A stretch of DNA of 51,673 nt from Mycobacterium sp. WUMAC-067. GTDB lineage: Bacteria > Actinomycetota > Actinomycetes > Mycobacteriales > Mycobacteriaceae. The notes under the pieces are model-generated. The model saw only the letters and a list, made by a program, of their open reading frames with translations, was not told where the DNA came from and ran no database searches. This document shows, piece after piece, positions 8,935 through 17,414 of this stretch; position 1 is the stretch's first letter, and every line of letters starts with the position of its first letter. A program made the translations under genes and the position numbers. The DNA lies in the NCBI RefSeq assembly GCF_020217485.1, contig NZ_JAEKMI010000034.1, forward strand, positions 1 through 51,673, written 5' to 3'.

Positions 8935-9032
8935 TGTGGCGGTCTCCAAGGCTCGATGGGTCGACGACCATGCTATCGGGGCCGTTCGACGCCGAGCAGG
9001 GCCGTCGAGGCGCCGCCCCCAAGTCCGGCAAG

Positions 9033-10784
9033 ATGGGCTCGATGGGGGCGCAGACTGCTTTGACGTTGCTGCTCGGCGCCGTCGTGGTCATCGTGCTGGT
9101 CAACTGGATCAGCGAGCGCACCGGCCTGCCCAGTGCGCCGCTGCTGGTTCTCGTCGGCATCGGCTATGCGCTGGTCCCGGGGCCGAACATCAGCCTCGAG
9201 CCCGAGGTCGTGATGACCTGCATTCTGCCGCCGCTGCTCTTCAACGCCGCGCTGGAATCGTCGCTGGTCGGCATCCGCCGCAATCTGCGCACCGTCATCA
9301 GCCTCTCGGTGGTCCTCGTCCTGCTGACCGCGACGTCGGTCGGCGTCGCGTTCGGGCTGCTCGTCAGTGGTGCGACGCTCGCGGTCGGCATGGTGCTGGG
9401 CGCCGCGGTGGCGCCGACCGATCCGGTGGCCGCGCTCGCCGTGGCCCGCAAGGAAGGCCTCCCGCTCAACATCGTCACCCTGATCGAGGGCGAGGGGCTG
9501 CTCAACGACGCGACCGCGCTGACCACACTGTCGGTGGCCATCACGGTCGCGCGCGGCGCGGCGTTCTCCGCGCCGTCGGCGATCCGGGAGTTCGCGCTGG
9601 CGGCTCTGGGCGGCCTGGCGGTGGGGCTGGTGTTCGCGTACCTCCGGCGGCTGCTTCGCCGGTGGCGACACGACGTGCTGACGGCCAACGCGATCTCGCT
9701 CGCCACGCCGTTCGTGACCTATCTGGTGGCCGAGGAGCTTTCCGCCTCGGGCGTCTTGGCGGTCGTGGTGTGTGGATTGATCGTCGGTCACGACTCGCCG
9801 CGGCTGGAGTCGGGGGCGAGCCGGTTGCAGACCCGCGCCGTGTGGCGGCTGGTCAACTTCCTGCTCGAGGGCCTGGTGTTCTTGCTGATCGGGCATCAGC
9901 TGCCGGCCATCCTCGACGATCTGGGCGGCTACGAGCTGTCGACGATCGTCGTGGCGGTCGCCGTCACCGTCGCGGTGGTGCTCGTGGTGCGGCCGCTGTG
10001 GTTGCTGCTCACCCAGTCGCTGCCGCGGCCGCTGCACACCCGGCTCGGCAACGTCTCGGGCTCCGCCGAAGCCGACGAACCCGACGGACCCGACGAATCC
10101 GACGGCGGCGGACCCGACGAATCCGACGGACCCGGCACCGGCCGTCGGCCGAACCGCCACTCCGAGCGCCTCAGCGGCCGCGAAGTCCTGGTGCTGAGCT
10201 GGGCCGGCACCCGCGGCGTGGTCAGCCTCGCGGCGATTTTCGCGGTTCCGTTCGTGACCGACAGCCACGCACCGTTTCCCGACCGGGACCTGCTGCTGTT
10301 CTGCACGCTGGTCGTCGTGCTGGTGACGCTGATCGGACAGGGCATCACGTTCGGCCCGCTGGTGCGCGCGCTGGGCCTGCGGGCGAACGCCGCCGACGAA
10401 CTGCGGCTGCGCAACCGGGCCCGGGCCGCGGCCGTGCGGGCCGCGCTGGACCGGCTCGACGCGCTGGGCCAACAGGACGATGCGGACGTGGATCCTCGGG
10501 TGATCGACGGTGTGCGCCAACAGTTGTCGGCACGGCTCGAGCGATATCAGCATCGGCTCGATCTGTTGTCGGACGCCGGCGAGACCCCCGCCGCGCCCCG
10601 CTACGAGGCCGCGGTCGCCATCCGCCGGGTCGCCATCGACGCCCAGCGCGACGAGCTCGTGCGCTGGCGCGACGCGGGCATGCTGCCCGACCAGAGCCTT
10701 CGCGCGATCGAACGCGAACTCGATCACGAAGAGAGCACGCTGCCGATCATGCCGCGGGCGCGGCGGCGCAACGAAAGACCTTGA
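9033..10784 (+). CDS. Na+/H+ antiporter (CPA1 family)
   Basis: Cation/proton antiporter of the YjcE/NhaP type with about a dozen hydrophobic segments. Diagnostic pieces are PNISLEPEVVMTCILPPLLFNAA, the ion-binding GAAVAPTDPVAAL with its conserved Asp, and LIEGEGLLNDATAL. A soluble C-terminal tail of about 110 residues is Arg/Ala-rich and helical. Between membrane segments, about residues 345-375, is an acidic loop built from near-repeats of DESDG/PDG. Start choices are ATG 9033 or ATG 9042; neither has a strong ribosome site. It diverges from thrS across about 100 bases and converges with the amidohydrolase. Similar in type to Rv2287, so probably inserted or moved relative to M. tuberculosis. 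Confidence 0.9.
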   Translation: MGSMGAQTALTLLLGAVVVIVLVNWISERTGLPSAPLLVLVGIGYALVPGPNISLEPEVVMTCILPPLLFNAALESSLVGIRRNLRTVISLSVVLVLLTATSVGVAFGLLVSGATLAVGMVLGAAVAPTDPVAALAVARKEGLPLNIVTLIEGEGLLNDATALTTLSVAITVARGAAFSAPSAIREFALAALGGLAVGLVFAYLRRLLRRWRHDVLTANAISLATPFVTYLVAEELSASGVLAVVVCGLIVGHDSPRLESGASRLQTRAVWRLVNFLLEGLVFLLIGHQLPAILDDLGGYELSTIVVAVAVTVAVVLVVRPLWLLLTQSLPRPLHTRLGNVSGSAEADEPDGPDESDGGGPDESDGPGTGRRPNRHSERLSGREVLVLSWAGTRGVVSLAAIFAVPFVTDSHAPFPDRDLLLFCTLVVVLVTLIGQGITFGPLVRALGLRANAADELRLRNRARAAAVRAALDRLDALGQQDDADVDPRVIDGVRQQLSARLERYQHRLDLLSDAGETPAAPRYEAAVAIRRVAIDAQRDELVRWRDAGMLPDQSLRAIERELDHEESTLPIMPRARRRNERP

Positions 10785-10795
10785 TTCCCAAGGTG

Positions 10796-12052
10796 CTAAG
10801 TTGACGCCAGCCAGGCCAGCGCGGCGACCGTCAACGCCTGTGTGCCGGTGTCGAGGGTCGGCTGGATGACCGGGGCGAACCGCGGGGAATGGTTGACGGG
10901 AATGTCCTCGGCGACGCGGCCCGCCGCATCGGCGTTGCGATAGACGTCGGGATCGATTCCGCCTATGCCCCAATAGCTGTAGGGGGCGTTGAGCGCATTG
11001 GGGATGTCGCTGAAGTCCTCGCTCGCGGTCTGCGCCGCAAGCTCGCACGCCCGGTCGCCGAAAAAGCCGTCGAACGCGGCACGCACCCGTTCGGTGACCG
11101 TGGGATCGTTGTCGGTGGTCGGAAAGTGGTCCACCAGTTGGAATTCGGGCTCCTTCGGGGATCCGGATGCCTGGCATTCGGCGGTGACGATGCGCCGGAT
11201 CGCGTCGAGCATTCTGGTGCGGGTCCGGTCGCTGTAGGTGCGCAGGTTCAGTTCCAGCAGCGCGCGGTCGCCGATCACATTGCTCTTGGCGCCGGCCTCG
11301 ATCCTGCCGATCGTCAACACCGCGGCGTCGGTGGGCGCGACCTCCCGCGAAACGACGGCCTGCAACCGGATCACTATCATGGCGGCGAGCACGACGGGGT
11401 CGACGGCCGCCTGCGGCATCGACCCGTGCCCACCACGTCCGTAGACGGTGATCCGCATGCTGTCGGCGGTCGTCAGGACGGGTCCGGATCGCGTCGCCAC
11501 CTTTCCGGCCGGTACCGGCAGGACATGCTGGGCCAGGGCGACGTCGACATGACCGACCAACTTCGCCAACCCGTCGTCGACCATGCGCCGCGCGCCGTCG
11601 CCGACTTCCTCGGCGGGTTGGAACAGCGCGATCACCGTGCCGCGCCAGTGCGCACGCGCCCCGGCGAGCAGCGAGGCCGCGCCGAGCAGACAGGTCACAT
11701 GAACGTCGTGCCCGCAGGCGTGCATCACCGGCCGTTCGTGGCCGTCCGCATCGGTGGCGGTGACGGCGCTCGCGTACGGGAGACCGGTGTCCTCGGCCAC
11801 CGGCAGCGCGTCCATGTCGGCGCGCAGCAGCACGGCGGGTCCGTCGCCGTTGCGTAGGATCCCGACGACGCCCGTTCCGCCGATGCCCTCGTGGACCTCA
11901 TAGCCGAAGTCGCGCAGCCGTTGCGCCGCCGCTGCCGCGGTCTCGTGTTCTCGGTGCGACAGCTCCGGATGCCGGTGCAGATCGCGATACAGGTCCTCCT
12001 GCCAGCCACGGACGTCGTCCAGACCGGCGAGCACCGCCGATTCGCTGTTCAT
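10796..12052 (-). CDS. M20D-family amidohydrolase
   Basis: Zinc-dependent amidohydrolase of the hippurate hydrolase / N-acyl-amino-acid hydrolase group, 418 residues. Metal-binding signatures visible are LHRHPELSHREHETA, LRADMDALPV, HACGHDVH, FQPAEEVGDGARRM with the catalytic Glu pair, and a C-terminal SEDFSDI. The dimerisation domain is inserted in the middle (GRGGHGSMPQAAVDP). The natural substrate cannot be inferred from sequence; family members cleave N-acyl amino acids, indole-acetyl amino acids or hippurate. It ends 11 bases from the convergent antiporter stop and has no obvious partner gene. Confidence 0.92.
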   Translation of the reverse strand: MNSESAVLAGLDDVRGWQEDLYRDLHRHPELSHREHETAAAAAQRLRDFGYEVHEGIGGTGVVGILRNGDGPAVLLRADMDALPVAEDTGLPYASAVTATDADGHERPVMHACGHDVHVTCLLGAASLLAGARAHWRGTVIALFQPAEEVGDGARRMVDDGLAKLVGHVDVALAQHVLPVPAGKVATRSGPVLTTADSMRITVYGRGGHGSMPQAAVDPVVLAAMIVIRLQAVVSREVAPTDAAVLTIGRIEAGAKSNVIGDRALLELNLRTYSDRTRTRMLDAIRRIVTAECQASGSPKEPEFQLVDHFPTTDNDPTVTERVRAAFDGFFGDRACELAAQTASEDFSDIPNALNAPYSYWGIGGIDPDVYRNADAAGRVAEDIPVNHSPRFAPVIQPTLDTGTQALTVAALAWLAST

Positions 12053-12112
12053 CGTTTCGGTCCTCCCTGTGTGCGGCGACGCTTCATGAAAAGCCTTGCG
12101 GGCAAACGACTC

Positions 12113-12739
12113 TCAGGGCTGTCCGGGTTTGAGCCGCACAAACAGCGCGTCGGCTTCGGTCAGCAGGCGCTCGCCGTCGGTCAACCGGCCCGACACGAAG
12201 ATCTTGCGCCCCTCCACGCGGTCGACCCCCGCTTCGAACTGCAGTTCCTTCTCCACCGGGACGATGTGACGGTAGTCGATCTTCAGATAGGCGGTGCGCT
12301 GCCGCGGGTTGCCGGTGAGCACCGCGGCGCTCAACCCCAGAATGGAATCGAACAGCATCCCCAGCGCGCCGCCGTGCACGGCGCCGTTGCGCCCGAGATG
12401 GAACCGGGCGAAGCGGGCCTCGCCATGGACGCGGCCGTCGTCGCCCTTGCGGGCCTGCATCGGGATCGTCAGGATGTTGCCGCGCATCGGCAGGTCCATC
12501 CGGCGGCCCGACGGGGAGGCCCACTCGTCGGCGTCGTACGGCGCCAACAATGCCGACACCTTCTCCAGCAGGTCGGCCGCCTCGGTGATCACCTCGTCGG
12601 GGGCGTCGGCGGCGCGGGCGTGATCCTGCAACGTGCGCACGGCGTCGATGAACCTGCCGTAGTCGGGCCCACCCTTGGTGGTGGGTTCGGGCGGGTTGAA
12701 TCCCCCGCCGGGGTGTCGCAGATGTTCGGCCACCACCAC
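12113..12739 (-). CDS. PaaI-type hotdog thioesterase
   Basis: About 208 residues with a C-terminal hotdog domain. The HLGRNGAVHGGALGMLFDSILGL stretch carries the catalytic-helix pattern HGG-x3-xxFD typical of PaaI-like acyl-CoA thioesterases. The N-terminal 70 residues are helical and without known motif. The start is uncertain: three consecutive GTG codons (12733-12739) follow the aldo/keto reductase stop; I chose the first. It lies 47 bases downstream of the reductase on the same strand, so the two may form an operon. Substrate unknown. Confidence 0.82.
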   Translation of the reverse strand: MVVAEHLRHPGGGFNPPEPTTKGGPDYGRFIDAVRTLQDHARAADAPDEVITEAADLLEKVSALLAPYDADEWASPSGRRMDLPMRGNILTIPMQARKGDDGRVHGEARFARFHLGRNGAVHGGALGMLFDSILGLSAAVLTGNPRQRTAYLKIDYRHIVPVEKELQFEAGVDRVEGRKIFVSGRLTDGERLLTEADALFVRLKPGQP

Positions 12740-12786
12740 ACCGTATTGCCCGCCGGGCGCGCGCAGCCGCGTGGTGGCTAGCCGGT

Positions 12787-13662
12787 CTACTGGGCGCCGG
12801 CGGCCGACAAGGTTTCGAACTCGTCGTCGGACAACGTGATCTCGGCGGCGGCGACGTTCTCCTCCAGGTGCGCCACCTTCGACGTCCCCGGAATCGGCAG
12901 CATCACCGGTGACCGCTTCAGCAACCACGCCAGCGCCAACTGTGACGGCGTCGCGTCGTGCTCGGCGGCGATGCGCTGCAGCGGCCCGTCGGGGGCGGCC
13001 AGCGGCCCGGCGGCCAGCGGGAACCACGGGATGAAACCGATGCCCTGTTCGGTCACCGCGTCCAGCAGCGGCTCGGCGTCGCGGGCCGACAGGTTGTACA
13101 TGTTCTGCACCGAGACGATTTCGGTGATTTTCTGAGCCGCACCGAGCTGGTCGACGTTGATCTCGGACAGGCCGATGTGGCGGATCTTGCCCTCGTTCTT
13201 CAGGGTCAGCAGCTCGCCGACCTGATCCTCGAGCGGGAAGTTCTTGTCGATGCGGTGCAGCTGGAACAGGTCGATGGTCTCCACGCCCAGCCGACGCAGG
13301 CTCAGCTCGCATTCCTGACGCAGATAACTGGGATTGCCCAACGGGATCCAGATGTCCGGGCCGGTGCGCAGCAGCCCCGCCTTGGTCGCGATCACCAGGC
13401 CGTCATAGGGATGCAGCGCCTCGTGGATGATCTCCTCGGAGAAGTACGGGCCGTAGGAGTCGGCGGTGTCGATGAAGTTCACCCCGAGCTCGACGGCGCG
13501 GCGCAGGACCCGGACGCATTCGTCGCGGTCGTCGGGCGGGCCCCACACGCCCTTCGCGGTCAGACGCATCGCCCCGAAGCCGAGTCGGTTGATGGTCAGA
13601 TCGCCACCGAGGGTGAATGTTCCGGACGCCCCGGCAAGGGTTTTCGAGTTTTGTGCGGTCAC
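12787..13662 (-). CDS. Aldo/keto reductase
   Basis: NADPH-dependent (beta/alpha)8-barrel oxidoreductase of about 291 residues. Family marks are GFGAMRL, NFIDTADSYGP (catalytic Asp and Tyr), ATKAG with the catalytic Lys, LFQLHRID with the catalytic His, and the cofactor-binding IPGTSKVAHLEEN near the C terminus. GTG at 13662 gives the start VTAQNSKTL; the longer open frame adds an unlikely Arg/Ser-rich extension. It is divergent from the DUF1990 gene with only 57 bases between starts, so a shared promoter region is likely. The physiological substrate is not inferable. Confidence 0.9.
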   Translation of the reverse strand: MTAQNSKTLAGASGTFTLGGDLTINRLGFGAMRLTAKGVWGPPDDRDECVRVLRRAVELGVNFIDTADSYGPYFSEEIIHEALHPYDGLVIATKAGLLRTGPDIWIPLGNPSYLRQECELSLRRLGVETIDLFQLHRIDKNFPLEDQVGELLTLKNEGKIRHIGLSEINVDQLGAAQKITEIVSVQNMYNLSARDAEPLLDAVTEQGIGFIPWFPLAAGPLAAPDGPLQRIAAEHDATPSQLALAWLLKRSPVMLPIPGTSKVAHLEENVAAAEITLSDDEFETLSAAGAQ

Positions 13663-13719
13663 TTCTACGACCGTACTCGCCGAACGCCGCCCCGCACCTC
13701 GGCATGGCAAGCTGAACAT

Positions 13720-14220
13720 GTGGACCTACGAGCGCTCGAGGAACTCCCGCTGACCTATCCGGAAGTGGGTGCGACGGCGGGCGGCGAGCTGCCCGCGGGA
13801 TACGACCATCAACACGCCGCGCGCCAAATCGGCACGGGCCGGCAGCGTTTCGAGCAGGCCGCCGACGCCGTCATGCGCTGGGGCATGCAGACCGGCTCGG
13901 GGCTGCGTGTGCAGGCCAGCTCCGAGGTCGCCGTCGTCGACGCGGTGGTGGTGGTGCGAATGGGTTTCCTGCCGGCGCCCTGCCGCGTCGTGTACGTCGT
14001 CGACGAACCCGACATTCGCGGCTTCGGCTACGGCACCCTGCCGGGTCACCCGGAGTCCGGCGAGGAACGTTTCGTGGTGCGCCACGACCCGATCACCTCC
14101 GCGGTGTACGCGGAGGTGTCGGCGTTCTCCCGCCCCGCGACCTGGTGGAGCAAGGCCGGCGGGCCCGTGGTGCGGGTGACCCAGCGCCTCATCGCCAAGC
14201 GCTACCTGCGGGCGGTGTGA
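13720..14220 (+). CDS. DUF1990 (UPF0548) family protein
   Basis: A 166-residue protein I recognise as a DUF1990-type protein; length and position match Rv2616. The start is the GTG at 13720 (VDLRALEELPLTYPEVG); an ATG two bases earlier is in another frame that soon stops. Visible features are the G-x4-A-x2-VMRWGMQTGSGL segment, the VVVVRMGFLPAPCRVVYVVDE strand region and FGYGTLPGHPESGEERF. Function unknown; the fold is thought to be a ligand-binding barrel, which is inference from the family. Confidence 0.85.
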   Translation: MDLRALEELPLTYPEVGATAGGELPAGYDHQHAARQIGTGRQRFEQAADAVMRWGMQTGSGLRVQASSEVAVVDAVVVVRMGFLPAPCRVVYVVDEPDIRGFGYGTLPGHPESGEERFVVRHDPITSAVYAEVSAFSRPATWWSKAGGPVVRVTQRLIAKRYLRAV

Positions 14221-14223
14221 CGG

Positions 14224-14682
14224 CTACCGGGCCGTGATGCCGCCTCCGATGCTGCCGCTGTGCACGCCCTGCGCCAGGCGGGCCAGCGCGACGGCGCCGA
14301 CGAACAACCCGAAGTCGCGCAGCGCGACGTCGTAGAAGCCGGGCCCGGTGACCAGGTCGATGATGATCCCGGCCAGCCAGGCCGCAACCACCCAGGCGCC
14401 CAAGCGTGGGGCCACCGCCACCACCACGCCGGCCACGATCTCGATGATCCCGACGAGGTACATGCACTGATCGGCCGTTCCGGGTACCAGGTCGTCGATC
14501 CAGCCGGCCAGATACATGCTCCAGTGATGCGGGTGGGTCAGCAGGTTGAAGAACTTGTCCAACCCGAACACGATCGGCGCGATCGTGAACACGGTGCGTA
14601 GCACGAGGTAGGCCGAATAGGCCGGATCCCGCAGCTGCTCGGCGAGGGTCGGGGTCGTCGCGCCGACTTGTTTGGTGCTCAT
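14224..14682 (-). CDS. DoxX-like integral membrane protein
   Basis: A 152-residue protein with four hydrophobic segments (about residues 26-44, 72-90, 92-112 and 117-137), including LRTVFTIAPIVFGLDKFFNLL and GIIEIVAGVVVAV, as in DoxX/SURF4-type small membrane proteins. Matches Rv2617c by position and size. A good ribosome site (GGAGG) lies 4-5 bases before ATG. Upstream is a nested inverted-repeat promoter region (see 14693-14763), suggesting single-gene regulation. Converges with the DUF1990 gene with a 3-base gap. Biochemical role unknown. Confidence 0.87.
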   Translation of the reverse strand: MSTKQVGATTPTLAEQLRDPAYSAYLVLRTVFTIAPIVFGLDKFFNLLTHPHHWSMYLAGWIDDLVPGTADQCMYLVGIIEIVAGVVVAVAPRLGAWVVAAWLAGIIIDLVTGPGFYDVALRDFGLFVGAVALARLAQGVHSGSIGGGITAR

Positions 14683-14692
14683 GGTGCCTCCG

Positions 14693-14763
14693 TTTCTAAC
14701 GAATAATATTTTGAACGGTAGAACCGGACAGACTGTACCGTCAAGAGTTTTGTCTGTTAGAAA
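14693..14763 (-). promoter_or_regulatory. Nested inverted repeats upstream of the DoxX-like gene
   Basis: AT-richer block just before the DoxX-like start. Outer arms TTTCTAAC (14693-14700) and GTTAGAAA (14756-14763) are perfect; inner arms are ACGGTA/TACCGT (14715-14720, 14736-14741) and ACAGAC/GTCTGT (14728-14733, 14752-14757). On the minus strand TTGACG lies about 17-18 bases before TACCGT, a possible -35/-10 pair overlapped by the dyads. This looks like an operator-covered promoter; the regulator is unknown. Confidence 0.5.
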
Positions 14764-14886
14764 TGGCGAGGGAGCCGCTGATCAGCGGCGCGGGCACCGC
14801 ACGGCCCGGACGCCCACCTCTGCCCGGGGCGGGACCGATGCGTCGTGCTGGCGGCGGGGCGTGGATAGCCCGCGGCTATGCCCGGT

Positions 14887-15828
14887 CTATGGCCCCCAGC
14901 CGGACAACAACTTCGCCGCGCCCGTGCACATCTCGGCGATGACCTCGGCCACCGAGGCGTCGTCGCGGATCATCCCGACGCCCTGACCGGCGTCCACGGG
15001 CGCGATCCGGCAGTCCCCGGCGGCGATCGCCGTGGCCAGCTCCTCACAGGCGCCCGGGCCCAGCGCTTCCTCGTGGCCCGTCCAGTGCTCGACGAAGTCG
15101 TTCGCCAGCACCCGCGACGGGAATCGCGCCGGCCAGGGCAACCCCTTGGCGACGTCGAAGACCCGGGTGACCGCGGTGTCGGTCTCGCTGGCGGCGACCA
15201 GGGCCCGTCGGCCGGCGTCGCCGATCAGCGCCTCCGGGCAGGCCGACAACCGAGTGCCCACCCACGCGCCGCTGGCGCCGGCGGCCAGCACGGCGGCCAG
15301 GCTGCGCGCCGAGGCGACACCGCCGGCGGCCAGCACCGGCACCGTGACGGCGTCGAGGACGGCGTCCAGCAGCGGCAGCAGGCCCAGCTTGACCTCGCCG
15401 TGCCCGCCGCCCTCGGAGCCGCGAGCGACCAGGACGTCGACGCCGGCGTCGACCGCCTTCCGCGCCCCGTCGCTGTCGTAAACCTGTGTGACGGTGGGGA
15501 TTCCGGCGTCATGCGCCTTGGCGACCCAGGACCAGTCGGTTCCGAAACTGACCGACAACAGGGCGGGCCGCGCGGCGAGCGCATCCTCGAGCAGCCCGGC
15601 CTCGTTGCGCATCACCCAGTCGACCAGGCCGATGCCGAACCGGCCGTCGACGTGCTGTAACTGCTCGGCCAGCAGCTCGCGGGTCGCGACGCTGCCCATG
15701 CCGACCATGCCCAGACCACCGGCCGCGGTGACCGCCGCGGCCAGCCGGCCGCCGGCGACCCCGCCCATCGGGGCGTTGACGATGGGCGCCCGCAGACCGA
15801 AGCTCGTTGCCCAGGGCGTCGAGACCAT
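14887..15828 (-). CDS. Nitronate monooxygenase-like FMN protein
   Basis: A 313-residue TIM-barrel flavoprotein of the 2-nitropropane dioxygenase / nitronate monooxygenase family. Family features are the N-terminal APIVNAPMGGVAGGRLAAAV, the GTDWSWV strand, the phosphate-binding ARGSEGGGHGE with its His, and PVLAAGGVASARSL followed by GAWVGTRL. Enzymes of this group oxidise alkyl nitronates such as propionate 3-nitronate. It lies 6 bases downstream of the cupin gene on the same strand, so the two are probably co-transcribed. Confidence 0.88.
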   Translation of the reverse strand: MVSTPWATSFGLRAPIVNAPMGGVAGGRLAAAVTAAGGLGMVGMGSVATRELLAEQLQHVDGRFGIGLVDWVMRNEAGLLEDALAARPALLSVSFGTDWSWVAKAHDAGIPTVTQVYDSDGARKAVDAGVDVLVARGSEGGGHGEVKLGLLPLLDAVLDAVTVPVLAAGGVASARSLAAVLAAGASGAWVGTRLSACPEALIGDAGRRALVAASETDTAVTRVFDVAKGLPWPARFPSRVLANDFVEHWTGHEEALGPGACEELATAIAAGDCRIAPVDAGQGVGMIRDDASVAEVIAEMCTGAAKLLSGWGP

Positions 15829-15834
15829 CGGCGG

Positions 15835-16179
15835 CTAGTGTGCCGAGGGGATCGTCTTCAGCACGGTCAGCAGGACCACCGAGTCCTCGATCGCGTGCAG
15901 GGCATGGCGTTCGGGCGGAATCGCCAGGTATCCGCCGGCCTTGCCCTCCCAGGCGTCGCCGCCGGTGGTCAGGCGCACGTGTCCGTGCAGCACCTGCAGC
16001 GTGGCCTCGCCGGGGCTGTCGTGTTCGGAGAGATCGTGGTCGGCCAGCAGGGCGAGCACCGTTTGCCGAAGCTCGTGGTTGTGTCCGCCGTGGATGGTGT
16101 GCGCGGCGCGGCCGCTGTGCGACTGTTTGGCCTCGGCGAGCTTTTCGGACGCGAGGTCGGTCAACGAAATGGAATCCAT
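15835..16179 (-). CDS. Small cupin-domain protein
   Basis: A 114-residue single-domain cupin; length and position fit Rv2619c. The beta-barrel pattern is seen in HGGHNHELRQTVLAL, LSEHDSPGEATLQVLHGHVRLT and YLAIPPERHALHAIEDSVVLLTV, giving His/Glu positions that could bind a metal. It may act as a small dioxygenase, isomerase or sensor; sequence alone does not say. It is upstream of the nitronate monooxygenase-like gene and downstream of the membrane protein at 16234, with a 54-base gap. Confidence 0.85.
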   Translation of the reverse strand: MDSISLTDLASEKLAEAKQSHSGRAAHTIHGGHNHELRQTVLALLADHDLSEHDSPGEATLQVLHGHVRLTTGGDAWEGKAGGYLAIPPERHALHAIEDSVVLLTVLKTIPSAH

Positions 16180-16233
16180 CGTGAGTCCTTCGTAGTTGCA
16201 AGGCCTTTCACCAACGGCCTTGGGGGTTGGTGG

Positions 16234-16659
16234 TTAACCGCTCAGTAGCAGTATCCCCGCCGCGATCAGGGCGGCCACCTTGACCGCCTCCAGCGCGACG
16301 TAGCCGTAGTGGGCACGGGAGCGCGGTCCGTCCGATCCGGCCAGCACCCGGTCGGAACGGCGGGTCAATGCGGGCCGCACGACGACCAGCTGGACCGCCA
16401 ACGCGGCGACGGCGACGGCGATCGCCGCGATGACGCCCCCCGGGGTGGGGCCCGCGATAACGATCGCCCCGATGACGAGCGCGAAGGCCACCTCGACGGT
16501 GTTGAGCGCGCGGAAGACCAGCCGGCCGATGCTGAGCCCGATCTGCAACGTCACGTTGGGCGCCCGGAACTTCAGCGGGGCTTCCAGGAACGAGATGGCC
16601 AGCACCATGCCGAGCCAGACGAAGGTGAGCGCGACGGCGATCGCCGTTCCGGTGCTCAT
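16234..16659 (-). CDS. Conserved four-helix membrane protein
   Basis: A 141-residue protein, the same length as Rv2620c, with four hydrophobic segments (about residues 5-25, 50-70, 75-97 and 120-140). No catalytic motif seen; the N terminus (TFVWLGMVLAISFLEAPLKF) is characteristic of the conserved mycobacterial family. ATG at 16659 overlaps the stop of the upstream regulator as ATGA, so it is translationally coupled to it. Function unknown. Confidence 0.87.
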   Translation of the reverse strand: MSTGTAIAVALTFVWLGMVLAISFLEAPLKFRAPNVTLQIGLSIGRLVFRALNTVEVAFALVIGAIVIAGPTPGGVIAAIAVAVAALAVQLVVVRPALTRRSDRVLAGSDGPRSRAHYGYVALEAVKVAALIAAGILLLSG

Positions 16660-17402
16660 TTGGCCGCCCCCTGCAGCGTCAGGTGAGCCAGGCACAGATC
16701 CGGCTCGACGAACGAGTCGAGCCGGTCCACCGAGACCGGCGCCCCCCACGTCTCCACCGCTCCCTGCATGAGGCCGAGGTGCACCGGACACACGACACTG
16801 GACCGGTTTTCGGCCAATTCCAGAAACGGGCAGTGCCGCAGTCCGACCTGTTGCTCTCCGTCGACCACCCGGCGCTCGGGCGCGAAGCCGAGTTCGTCGA
16901 GCACCTCGATCAGACGGGCGATGACCTCTTCGGTGGTGGCGGGGGCGTCGGCCGGCGCATGCAGCTCGGCGTCGACCTTCCGCCCCCAGGCACGGCCCGC
17001 GGCGAGGGCCTTGGGCCCGGGATCACGCTCGGTGGCGAAGGCCATGGTCAGGATCTCGGCCAGCAGCCGGTAATGCCGCGTGCCGCCGCGATCCATCTGC
17101 CGGACCGCGCGGAACATCAGCGGTGGGCGCCCCGGTCCTTTGCGGTCCAGCTCGACGTGTTCGACCTGCCCGTCGGTGACCAGGCTGTCGAGGTGGAAGC
17201 GCACGGTGTTGGGGTGCACCCCGAGTTCGTCGGCGATCCCGGCGATGCTCATCGGTTGCGGCGAGGCGCGGAGCAGCCGCATCACCGCGCGCCGCCGGCC
17301 GGCCGACTCGCCCGGGACCGAGCCCTGGAGCTCCGGGAGTTTCTCGACCTGCCGGGCCTTCTGGGGCTTCTGCGTCTTCTGGGTCTTCACCGGATCCCTC
17401 AC
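16656..17402 (-). CDS. Helix-turn-helix regulator with C-terminal cysteines (ArsR/SufR-like)
   Basis: A 248-residue regulator. The N-terminal winged helix contains SIAGIADELGVHPNTVRFHLDSL; the C-terminal third has Cys in RHCPFLELAENRSSVVCPVH and again in PDLCLAH, an arrangement like Fe-S-binding SufR-type regulators (inference). Position and size match Rv2621c. The first 15 residues are a KTQKTQKPQK low-complexity tail encoded by a short tandem repeat. The start is GTG with AAGGA upstream. It is preceded by fdxA (12-base gap) and followed by the coupled membrane protein, so a redox- or iron-sulfur-responsive operon is plausible. Confidence 0.86.
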   Translation of the reverse strand: MRDPVKTQKTQKPQKARQVEKLPELQGSVPGESAGRRRAVMRLLRASPQPMSIAGIADELGVHPNTVRFHLDSLVTDGQVEHVELDRKGPGRPPLMFRAVRQMDRGGTRHYRLLAEILTMAFATERDPGPKALAAGRAWGRKVDAELHAPADAPATTEEVIARLIEVLDELGFAPERRVVDGEQQVGLRHCPFLELAENRSSVVCPVHLGLMQGAVETWGAPVSVDRLDSFVEPDLCLAHLTLQGAAK

Positions 17403-17414
17403 ACTGCTCGTCCT

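Noticed and set aside
6823..9063. Very long plus-strand open frame opposite thrS and the HIT gene (746 codons)
   Set aside because: Antisense shadow of a high-GC gene: Gln/His/Arg/Val-rich composition, no family motifs, and thrS on the other strand is unmistakable.
8603..10804. Plus-strand open frame of 733 codons across thrS and the antiporter
   Set aside because: Overlaps two clear genes and has the composition of a GC-rich shadow frame.
13713..13753. ATG at 13718 as the start of the DUF1990 gene
   Set aside because: That frame (MWTYERSRNSR) stops after 11 codons; GTG 13720 gives the 166-residue family protein.
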